64,000 nt of DNA, taken from NCBI GenBank assembly GCA_951799445.1, contig OX637289.1:48150264-48214263 (forward strand), given 5' to 3'. The notes beneath the pieces were generated by a model. It did no database searches, was not told where the DNA came from, and was given only the letters and a program-made list of their open reading frames with translations. The translations under genes were made by a program, and so were the position numbers. Source of the stretch: Pseudisothecium myosuroides (lineage: Eukaryota; Streptophyta; Bryopsida; Hypnales; Lembophyllaceae). Positions 46,646 to 58,200 of this stretch are shown here, piece after piece (position 1 is the first letter of the stretch; the number at the start of each line of letters is the position of its first letter).

Positions 46646-48185
46646 CTACATAGCAGAGCAAGTAGGATTTAGGACTAGAGTAAAGGGTAGTTAGATGCAC
46701 AATTATGATAACCAAGTGCCATGTAGGATAAATATGAATGGACAATTTTCAGTATTAGCTCAAATCTTTTGGTTATATAAAAAAAACATAAAATAATTAA
46801 TATTATAACTAGAACCTCCAGTAGTGATAAAAAATATGTTGCTTCCCTAGGCAATGAAAGGGGAAGATGGATAGGTGGGCAGGCAAAAATTCCTCATGAT
46901 GGGTGAATGCAAGAAACACTTGCTTGTATAATTGCTTTTAAAGAATCTTGTAAAGAATACTCATGATTTTTTTGGAGTACTTTAGAATTAGAAAAATAAT
47001 TTAAAATTTAAAAAAAAAATGGCTACTGTATACACCTTTAAGATGAAGATAACCACCAAAGAAAAAACATAGAAAAGTTCTCTAAGTAGGAGAACTAGAA
47101 AAGTACCAAGTTTAAAAAAATTAGATATTTTGATGTTTTAATTAGTGAAAAATAGGAAAATAAAATAATAAATAAAATAAAAACTTTCAATTTGTAACAA
47201 CTCTATAGAAATGGTCATTCACCAAACAAACCACCAAAATAATATTTATACGTCTCAAAATGCAAGCAGAAAGAAGTTCACTTTGTAGAGTTCCACACCA
47301 CATATAATTAATTATTTTTAGAACTCCTTTAGACGGTAGCTACAAATCTATTAGAAAACCATCTCTTCCAAATTTCAGCTTGAAATTTATTTTTGTGGTA
47401 CTAAATAGTTCTAAATCTCCCCAAATTGGCAAGTTTGACATAAAATTGGGGGCTATTTTTGGACGATAATTTTTTTTTGAAAATTGCAAAAAAGTGATGC
47501 AAGTTGTATAATGACCACAAATATTTTACCTATAAATCTTGAGTCATTTGGAGCTAGAACACTAAGTTACAACCAAAAAACAAATCAGCACCTTACGTGT
47601 GACACAAAATTGTACAAGTGTTTCTTCTAATCGCCTTGATGGGTTGCTAGGCGGAAACTCCAATCTCCTTAGGACTTAATGATGAGGCCCGCTATCAAGG
47701 GCCTAAACTCAACTAACATTCATATGGGCATCAAGGAGGATTGGAGGTGGCCTTAACACCCTAAAAAAGGGGCTCATATAAAGCTTATTCCAAAGTGCTC
47801 AACTTGAAGATAAGAAAATCACCTTTGAAAATGTATTGACAAGCATAAGAAAGAAAGAAGGTCAGAAAAAAAGATGTGAAACTTATCAATATGCTAATAT
47901 CATATATTCATGTATAACATTCTTTCTTTTTTCTTTGGATATATTGACATGATTGGAGTCTGGGAAGTTTCTTCAATGAATAGGAATTGGATGAAGTGTA
48001 TTTTCAATACATTCATCATTCATCCATTGGAGGGGGAGCACTCACGGTAGAAGAGCTTATGGAGAGTCCTTTGGACACCCTAAAGAAAGTAAAATAGTTT
48101 CTTAGACCTACCCAACACCTACCTATTAATCTCCTTAGAAGGCCTTCATCTCAAACTTAGTGGCTTCATACTTGCGTACCATAAT

Positions 48186-48464
48186 CGTATTGATTCACTG
48201 GCTTTATACCTGCGTACCATAATTGTACATATTACGTGTATATGGACGCACTGAATCAGTGCAAAAACAATGAATATCAATAACGTATGATTCTTGTACT
48301 ATTATTAGTACAATTTAGGTGTATTTTTGATACCACATTTGTATAATTAAAGTACATAAATCGTATGCTTTTAAAAAAAAATTAACGACACTGATTCAGT
48401 GCATCTAAATACACGTAATATGTACGATTATGGTACACACTTATGAAGCCATTGAATCAGTACG
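48186..48464. mobile_element. Foldback MITE with ~77-bp inverted arms
   Basis: Arms 48186-48262 and 48388-48464 are inverted repeats at roughly 85% by eye. Both contain the CGTA(T/C)TGATTCA terminus, a GTACCATAAT(T/C)GTACATATTACGTGTAT core and CACTGAATCAGTG. The middle is also partly self-complementary. The segment gcttcatacttgcgtaccataatcgta just outside the left end (about 48160-48190) repeats part of the arm, suggesting nested or tandem insertion. Confidence 0.65.
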
Positions 48465-51400
48465 ATATCTGTTAAAAAATTGTCCTTCCTTAAGTTTGAG
48501 ATGTTGACCTATCTAAGAGGGCTCAAGGGATCTTCAATGGGGGCAAAATTATAGAGTTAAGGTATTGAATCATTTTTATGGATTGGATTCTCAAAGGAGC
48601 CCCATATTAAGGTAGAGGCACTTATTCCCAACAACATAAGCAAGAAAGATATAAATTATTAGTGAAATTCCAATTAGCAATCCACACCATTTTTTTCATT
48701 TATATATATAAGCTATACATTTTGAAAATTCTAAATGTATATATTTCTAAAATTGGTTTAGGATGCATAATTAAAAATGGGTGCTCCATCTTATGTCATC
48801 TTTACAATGAACCTATAGTTTGACTTAAGAGACTTTGGAATGATAAAATTCCTATAGAGTCAATGATTTTTTTTATAGAATATAGATAAAGATTTATCTT
48901 ATGAAGGCAAATTGCAATTAAAATTGTTTCTTATCTTTACAAATTTTTGCTATTCACATATTGAAAGGAGAATTGACATGCCCATATTGATGTTTTATTA
49001 CTAGCAAACTATGATATTCTCATCACTTCTTTGGTTTGTAATTTGAAATTCAAATTGAAACCAAAATTTGTGGAAGTTTCAACAATTTTCTTAGACATGA
49101 ATGCTTTGAGTACACAATATTTTGGAAAGGTACTATTGGATAGAATGGCATCTTGCCGCATCCAAAAATTAGAAGAGAATGGCATCTAATTATTGAAAGG
49201 TGACAAATTTACACCCTCATCCAATTTACAATTAAACCAATCACCCATCTTAGCTTCCAATAGCAAAAAGGCATTCAACTCAAAAGGACAATGTCCAAAA
49301 AATTATTGTTATTTGAAATTTTTCTTGATGTTTGTTTGACACTACTCGTATTATTGAGTGAAAATCAAGACTTCATAAAATCTACAATTCTTTGACATTG
49401 ACTTTGATGACAAAATGTATAAAAAAATGTCAAAAATAGTGTCAAAAAATTAGAATGTTCAAAATGATATCAACAAATGTGCCAAAATGAATGTTGCAAA
49501 GATGATTAATAAAAGTGTCAGAAAAGTTTAAAGATTGTGTTTGAAAGAGTGTCAAATTTTTTGGATAGTACTAATGCATTGCACATTTTGGAACATGTCC
49601 CATTTTGGATTTCAACATTTTTTTTGATTCTATTGCTTTTAAAAAATTAACAAGCTATTTCTCTTCTCAAGTGTTCTTGAAGTTTGCTCTTGCTTGATAA
49701 AACCGTCACAAATCTTATATATCAATATTTTATTTTCATACATTTGTATTTGAACCATGGAACATGAATACTACTTGATTGGCTATTCTTAGGTGATAGT
49801 CTTTAAGAGAGTGTCAAATACAATGTTTATAAAAAAAATTGTAAAAATGTACTAAAAAATATGTTGGAAAAGTGTTAGAAAAATGTCAAGTAGAGTCTCT
49901 AAAAATACATAACAAGACATTATTTATCTTGTTTATTCACTAGTGTCCTAAAAATTTGTTATGCTAAAAAATACAATGGTAGAAAATTATCCATTTGTTT
50001 CAAAAATAAAAAAAATAAAAAAATAAAAATACGATGATGAATATAACATGAAGTATATCAAAAATCATCTAAAAATCTAATCTAAAAATATAACTTAATC
50101 AAAAAGAATCTTCAACAGTACAAGATTGATTACCAAATTAGAAACTTTCCATTCATTTCCATTTGTTGAATACAATAATAGACTGAAAATAACCATTTAA
50201 AAAATATTCCATTCCATTCCATCTTCCAGTGTAATGTTCCATTTTCTATATATGCAATACAAATGATAAATAGTTAAAAACTGGATATTAACAATTTGTC
50301 TACATAATTTTGTAGTTGATTTATCCCTAATGGACAATTGTCTATACTATAGACCATTGGGAATTTGAGGTAGTTTCTTCAAAGTCAATTTTGATGAAAT
50401 TTTTTGCAAAAGACATAGACTTGTGCTCTTTTTATTGGAATTATAGGGAACATTAATCAAGTACCCTTATCAAAATTCAAATTACCCCCAAAATAGCCAT
50501 GGCATACAACTTACACTGAGCCCTTTTTTACTTTTGAAATTTAGCAAGTTTATATGTATTTGATGAAAAAAAAACTATTCTTGAGAGCAATTTGTGAATT
50601 TAAAGTGTTTTTTAAATAAAAATATAACACACCCTATTAGTATGTATTAGTACACCCACTCAACATGTGAAGGTTTAAAGCTTCTTCAAACTTTTCTATT
50701 CATTTTTCAAACTTTTCATAATGGTTTACAATTACATTATTTTTAAAACTACACAAAGGGAATGAAACATGCTCCATTGCAACTTTTAGATCATTTGTGA
50801 TGGTGAATAAGGTCAAATGTCCTTACTTTCCTTAATAATCTTCAAATTTTGTTCAAACCAACTAGTAATGTCTTCTATCTTATTTACATTTTAACATTTA
50901 ATCTTGAGGGGCCACTACTGGAAAAATTACAACCAAATCAACAAAAAATCAACTATTTCTTGTTGTTTGGGACACCATAATAACCATTTTGTTGAAGCCA
51001 ATAAATGGCCGCCCACTTTCTGTTCATTTGAATAGTGCAATGACCAAAATCTAGTGAGAATATTTTTAGAACCTTTGGAATCTTTTTGGAATCTTTAGAA
51101 TCTTTTGGAATCCCTTTGAAATCTAGTTAGCGCATTTGTAATATTTTGAAATATTTTTGTTCCGTTGCAGTAGGGCAAGGTTAACACATTGATGCCAATT
51201 AATTAACGAACCTTTAAAGTCTTGAAGCATGATTTCAAGCTAAATTTTTTTTGAGACAAGCCCTTTGGAATGCAATATTTATTGAATACAATTCTTGTAA
51301 AATTATTACTAAAGGTGTTTTACTACTAGATCAATGCCTCAAATTTTTTAGACCAATCGAAGATGCAATTAAGAAGTTATATCTCAAAAGATCATTTTTT

Positions 51401-51574
51401 TTAGTAATGAGCAGTTTGGGGTAGTCATAACAAATAGATCCAATTGGTTTAAAATTCTTCATACATATTTCAACAAGATTATTAACAGAATCCCAAAAGT
51501 TGAAAGGCATACAAACACAAGATTTTGACTTACAAGCGTTTCAAATAAATTTTCCTCATTCGGGCACTCTTTAA

Positions 51575-52432
51575 CCCCTAAATGAATTCGTTGCTTTTAG
51601 GCCTAATTTTGCTTCAAAGTAGTGAAACCCAAAACAAAGCTAAATACTTCATCTATATTTATTCATTAAAAAATTCAACTGTATGATCCTATATTGTACT
51701 TATTAGAGTACACCCTCCTAAAAATTCAAAACAAAAACCTTACCAATTGCAAGATCATGTCGCTTGGATTTTAAAAAATGTATTTTCAATTCTTTCCAAT
51801 AGTTAGATTTCATTTTTCAAATTTTTTAGAGAAAAAGGTCTAGATTCTACAACCTTTTATTCTTGATAATATTACATGTTGAAGACATAAGTAGGAAATA
51901 TATATATAAATTTTCCACAAAACATATTTTGTATTCATGCTTGGAAAAAATAATAAGTAGAAAGAAGTTGAGTATGATTTTAAATACTAAGTTGTTAAGA
52001 ATTTAGTTGTGGAAATGAAACATTCCAATTCCAATAGTTGTAAATTAATGTTGTAATAAATCATCTACATTCAATGCTTTTATTTTTTTTCCAAATATTG
52101 AAAATTGAGTTAAATAAAAGAATTTCAATATTTATTTCGCAATAGAGATTCCATAACTACCTACAAACTAAATTGACTCTTCATAACTTTCATCTTGTTA
52201 GTTTAAATGGAATGATTCAAATCTTTCCACATAAATATAAATCTAGGAAACTAAGATGAAATTTTTTATTTAAAAAAAAATGATTTATTCTGAGCTACCC
52301 AAATTGACCACCAAGCTAGTCCTTGACCACATGTTGTGTGAAAATTTTAAAGAAAAAAATTAAAACCTTTGTTTGTAGCAAGCTATTCATAATCACTAGA
52401 TTGCCAAAAAATGCCATTTGGTCCTTTAGAGG
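51575..52432 (+). mobile_element. piggyBac-derived MITE (~858 bp)
   Basis: It begins CCCCTAAATG after TTAA (51571-51574) and ends GGTCCTTTAGAGG before TTGA. The interior matches the 21734-22654 copy in order: an aataagtagaaagaag block, ttaagaatttag, aaaattgagttaaataaa, and ctagtccttgaccacatgttgtgtg near the end. It is non-coding and diverged. Confidence 0.65.
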
Positions 52433-52454
52433 TTGAAACACCACGGTTGAAATT

Positions 52455-52925
52455 CTATATACAACAAAAATATATTTTTTTAACTTAACCATTAGAATTT
52501 GGTGTTTTCTAAACTTAGCACACTTTGGCGGTCATTTTGGATTAGTTGAATAACTTTTTTGAAAAAACTTTGAAGTAAAAGAAGTTGTAAAATCAAGTTA
52601 AATTTCATTTCTAACAATCCAATTGAGATTTTGAGCTTCCAATCAAAAGTTATGAACAAATTCTAGAGAGGGGTTGAAAGGGACATTTTCTTTGACATTT
52701 TCTAACATCCTCTCTGAATTTTATCCATAACTTTTGATTAAAGACTCAAAATCACAAAAAAAAATTTGAAAATGAAAATTAGCTTGATTTTACAACTTTT
52801 ATTAGTTCAAAGTTTTTTCAAAGAAGTAATTCTACCATGTGAAGATGCCTGCCAAAGTCTTTTGAGTAAATGAACACCAAATTCTAAATGTTTAAGTAAG
52901 AAAAAAATCTCAATATTTCACATGA
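52455..52925. repeat. Long near-palindromic foldback (~470 bp)
   Basis: The left arm blocks tagaatttggtgttttc, cactttggc and ttgaaaaaactttgaa, then gttgtaaaatcaag and ccaatcaaaagttatg, reappear inverted and in reverse order on the right arm (to about 52925), with the centre near 52690. Each arm is about 220 bp with scattered mismatches. It lies directly beside a piggyBac MITE. A transcript would fold into a long hairpin. Confidence 0.65.
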
Positions 52926-53922
52926 AATTTAAGTTTTGGTATGTTGGATGGACACTCATACTACCAAGCCTAAGATCTTCAGTTCAAATCCCCTGAGCAA
53001 CCATGGGAAGCTTGTATGGCAGCCAAATTTTTTTATTTTAATATAATATAATTAAATTTTTAAATTTTCCTAGATGTGACCAAATTAACAAAAAAATCAA
53101 CACTTTTTTGTCGATGTGGGCACTGATTTTCTACTAGCTAGGCCATTGGCAAAAAAGTAGAAACATGATGTGAGTTCAATCTATATAGGGCATTTTTAAT
53201 CCTTGGACATGAAAATTTAACTTTTATAGAAATAAAATAGATTCTACAAAAATCATTGCTCCACAATGCTATAAAGGTGTTTGCTACTTTAGCTTCCTTG
53301 CTCAACAAGTACCTCATTTTGCACTACATCTATATTCCTCAAGATAAAAGAAGTAGAAAAGTATCCACTGATGACATAATAAGAGATGTATGTGTTTCTA
53401 TTTTTTGATAGTTTTTGCATTTGGATGTTCTTAGGACAAGGTCTTTATGCAAATCATATATATTTTGTTTAAGCAATTTTAAAACTAATTGCAAAATTGA
53501 ATATTAGAGGGCACACATTCATGAACTCTTTTTACTTACCAACAACAATTGAATTGATGTTGAAACATTTTTCACATTTCTAATATGACGTATACTACAA
53601 CTAGAAGTTTGTTGAATCAAGCTACCTCCAATATACTCTTCATTCATTTGGTCTCTTGTGGCCACATTATGATTTTTCTTGATCAAATGTAAACTATTTC
53701 AAAACTTTGATTGTAATACGGATGGTAATTAGATTTGCTCATACATAATACACCAACCAAACAACAATTCATTTTGTATTTAAAGAACATCTGTAATATT
53801 AGAAGTAATACAAGGGATTAAAGTTCAAACAAGAGATGTTGAGTTTCATCATCTTCAAAGAAGATAAATGAAAAGTACATGTATGTATATGAAATAGAAA
53901 TTTGTATTCATTTTAACAAATT

Positions 53923-54332
53923 TAAGGTAGGAGGTGCATAAAGTGACCCTTTAAGGGCTGATCCGCCTTTTTCGCAGGTTTCCATGGACAAAATGATTTT
54001 TAGTTCATTTTTCAGAGAAAGAAAAATAGATTTGGAACACAACACAAGTGGTTTCATATTTTTCTAAGCTTTTTTGAATTACTTATGAATTTTCAAAGAT
54101 TCAGGTCATAGGTACCTATTTGTGGCGGTGTCCCAAAATTTGTCTTCTTGTGACTTGTAAAGAGATGTGCGGAAACCAGAGACAATGATTGGCTCTTGCA
54201 ATTAAATAAATAAATTTTCTTGAATTCATTAAGGGACCAAAGAAGTCCATTTAAGGATCACCTTGCATCCATTCTACAAGTACCTATAGGATAGTCTGAA
54301 GAAGAGGGTCGGAATTGGAGCCACCTACCTTA
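53923..54332. mobile_element. MITE with TAAGGTAGGAGG termini
   Basis: TAAGGTAGGAGG at 53923-53934 faces CCACCTACCTTA at 54321-54332, inverted with one mismatch in 12. The length (410 bp) and internal blocks (agggctgatccgcctttttc, tttcagagaaag, gattggctcttgcaatta) match the copy at 38551-38964. Confidence 0.7.
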
Positions 54333-55240
54333 TGTGTTTCAATGTGGTTCCAATGTACTTAAAAACCTGTAGAATGCAGGTGAGATCCAAACTGATCAAG
54401 CCCTAAACTCTTCTTAAGTTCCCTGCATCGGAAAAGTAAATGCACATTGGTCAACTTCAACTTTTCTTAGTATCTAATTTTTTAATTTGTTTCAAACCAT
54501 GATAATAAAGCCTAACAAGTTCTGCTTCCATTTCAAAAAGAAAGTGTGGTTTCTGAAGAGTGAAACATTAGTTTGGAAGAACAAAAAGTTATTGGGACAG
54601 AATATAACTGAACCCCAAAAGACTCTTTTCATCACCTAGAAAATGAATTTGGGAGAGCTTAGGGTTAATTTCAGCCAACTTGATGTGAAAGTTACTCCTC
54701 TTTGTTTCACAGTGCTTGCAAAAGCCCTGTCAGTAAGGTGTGCCCAGCTAAAAGTTTGATCCCCTCCAAGTTCCACACTCGCAAGTCAAATACAAGGAGA
54801 AAATCATAAATGCGAACAAATTGTAGTATGAGTCGCCCATGAATTATAATTCATGATCATTGTTTGCCAATGCTGTGCGAAAAGGGCCCCTTCCTGAGGT
54901 ATTATCTTTTCAAAAGCACTCTTGCATAAGGATTGATTTCAATGTACCTTCAGGACTAAACGCACTACAAGACCATTTCCCTGTATTTCGTAAGAGGACC
55001 GACTGTGGTAGCGGAACCTAGCATGCAAAATTTTGCACCGTTTGGATAGTCTGGATCGTCTGGATCGTTTGGATTAATTAGGCTGGACCGTACCGTTCGA
55101 CCTTCAGGGTCATCATGTTGTGTGCCTACGCCCACTGTGTCATTAGTTCTCAAAAATAAAAAAATCTGCTTCTTGGATTGGAAGGAAGACCAGTGACAAG
55201 ACTCCCTCCCTGATTCTCATTTCGCCATCGCTCAAACAAA

Positions 55241-58200
55241 TCAAAGCTCCTCATGTACCCCCGACTGTTGTTGTTCCAGTTTTTTCTGCAGCTCCTGTCA
55301 AAACTCATTTGAAATTGAGCACGTCAATCCAGGTGGAGCTGTACCAAGAAAAACCTCAAGATGCAAGAGCCCGGTTCATTTCCAACCCTAACTGCTGCTC
55401 TAGTTCTCTTCGAAGTACAGCGAGCAAACAAGTCGAATACAATAGTTATTAAGCTTTTCAAGAACCTCTGCTTTTCAAGTATATGTTGCAAGTTTGTTGA
55501 GGTCTAGGTCCATTTTGGTGACAAATAAACAGAATCTGAGTAGGTCAAGCAGTTCACAGAGCTAAAGATGTCGATGCATACCAAAGCAGGTGCAGGTTTT
55601 TTACGTTCTAACTTCAGATTTCCTTGCAAAACTAGGCGTCCCTGCTTGCTTACAAATTCCTTGCTCACGTTCACTAGAACCTGAGCAAAGATTGATCTGT
55701 TGTGAACCTAAGAAGGAAGGATCTGAGACTATTAACAAGTACATTGTCTTATAATAATGCAAAATGATGAATGCATTCAGCTGTAACGTCTGAGTGTTCA
55801 TCAATCAAGTAATTTTTTGACATTCTTCGAAATCTGACGAACTTGGTGAACAAGACTTCAAAATAAACCATTTAGTATCTTACTTGCGCACACTCCAGCA
55901 CTTTAACAGCCCACTTGTTTAAGGAACCTTTTGGTCTCAATAACTCTTCTGCCTTCATTACGTGAATTTTATACATTACTTCTAATACCTGTCAGTGTAC
56001 TGACAATTATTAGTCCCTAATCCAAATGTAGTAGAGTGGGCAAATAAAAATTAATTACTTTACTGAATACCCAAATGTGCCAGATGTCTAAAAGCATTAC
56101 TTAAACATATTTCTAAAAGTATCACTTGAACATATTTCCTCATTATTTACATATCCTACATACGTATTGTTGAAGAAACAATTTTAGAACATCTACCCAA
56201 AAAACTTTGTTCCCTCATAACTTTTGTATAGAATATCCAAATGACACATTCTTCGGTACATTGACATCTCCTTTCATTTGCCAATTAGAATATTATTATC
56301 TTTAATCAATCTAATAAAAGAAACTGTACACAATAGAAAAAGTGGCACTTTTAGGTGTCCCAACATTACATCATGAAGACTTCCCAAAACTCGTAATATC
56401 TCCAAAAAGATACTACCCACACACAAAAGCACAAATCATTATGCAGATGAAAAAACTTAACACTACAGTAGAACCTCCCTAAGTCGATCCTCCACAAGCA
56501 AGTAAACCTCTATAAGGTAATCTTGTCAAACCGATCCCAAACTTGTTCCCATAACAAAGGTTATGACTAAAAATGACCATCCATAAGCAAATAAACCTCC
56601 CTAATGTAATCTTGTCAAACCATGTCAGATCCATCTAGGACCAATCGGTTTAGAGAGATTCTACTGTATAAGGTAGTACAACCTCTATTCAAGCCTCTAT
56701 TCATGAGAGCCTAGGGTCGCATATGGGTACACCTATTTTCAGCACTCCAAAAATTAAAGGTTTATTCATGAAGTGCCCACTAAGTGCATTTATACTATCA
56801 ACAAGACCCCACAAAACCTTTTTCAATATAACAATGGGAACCATACTAAATTGCTTATTCAGACACCGCTAAGGTGTAGTTACCTTAACGGTGCTAGGAC
56901 ATCAAAACTTCCCACAGAAAAATTATGTGATTCTCGAAGAGGATTTTGAAAGAAGAATTTCCAATAAAGCAAGACAATCTCCGGGATTGATGAGGAGCAG
57001 AGAATTTCTACATCAGAAATCTATCCATCGTAAGAGAAGAAACCCCAATTATTGATTTCGAATCATCTATTTTATCAGAAACGTAGTGTCGCGGGCCGCA
57101 TCACGCGGTAACCGAAAAAGACAGCAACACTGCAGTGGTCTCTTTATAGTGATACTAGCAATCAAGAGGAACAAATGCAAATTGATAACTTCAAATAAAT
57201 TTTAGAAATAAACCCTTAAAAATAAATGGAGAGTACACAAAAGATACATTGACATAACGTGAAAATGACAAGACGTAAGGAAAGTTCACCTAAAATCGTT
57301 CAATTAAGCATGCGTGCTTGTTTCTCATTATTAGATTTTTGTTGGGAGTCAAACACGGATTCTAGATCCTCTTTACATGCAATTTTGGACAATGTATTAA
57401 TAAACTATGAATTTTCAAGGTGCTAAAAATAGGCGTCCCCAAAATCGACCCTCGTAAATAGAAGATGTACAGTTTAGCAAAGAATCTAGATGGGATGGTT
57501 TTAAAAACAGGTGACAATTAGGTGCAGTAACATTTACAAAAAGAGGGAATTTAGGTTACCTGCAACTTTGACTCCAAGCAGAATGTAGGGGTCACCAACT
57601 CAGCTACGTAACTGCAATGCACAAGACAATGAGTTGCTCTCAATGAAATTAAAACCACTGCCAAGCATATTTTAAAAAGTACACAGACAATGATGTGTTT
57701 GGAAATAACTGTAGAAATTAACAAAATGTAAAAAATATGTCTAAAGTTGATCAAATGAGGACATCTGACATCTGACATCTGGATACAAAAATTGTCCATA
57801 ACCAGTGGTGGCGCGTGTCAAAATACATGCCAGTACATACTGTGAAATAAAGCGCCTGACATTACTTGAAGACATGTTATTGCAGATCTCACAGCAAAGA
57901 GAAAATCACTTTTACTTCTATGAGTTGACTGAAGGGGTCCAAACGCACTTTCAAGAAGTAAAAAATAGACCAATCTAATAAAAAACATATGAATGAGTAG
58001 AGGAATTGCAAATATCCAAAAAAACTGAACGATCCTGGAACTTACTCGCATCGGCTTGGCTCGTCCACGTTCCTCAATTCGGTCCTAACTCCACAGCGCA
58101 ACTTCACCTGTCCAACCGACATAGAACAATATCGAGTCCAGCACAAAACTTCACACCCACGGGAGAAATAGTCTGACTATGTCTAGGATACAGAAACAAA

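Larger units (their letters stand above)
45720..55240. other. AT-rich intergenic spacer
   Basis: The longest gene-free stretch of the window. From 46.7 to 54.9 kb no open frame of 60 codons or more exists on either strand, and there is no splice-like structure. It holds MITE and foldback elements listed separately. Base composition returns towards gene-like values from about 54.3 kb, just before the 3' end of the glucosidase II beta gene. Confidence 0.65.

Noticed and set aside
52935..53020. tRNA-like boxes (a gttcaaatccc B-box-like stretch) suggesting a tRNA-derived SINE
   Set aside because: The A-box match is weak, no acceptor stem or clover-leaf can be drawn, and there is no clear 3' tail or target duplication.
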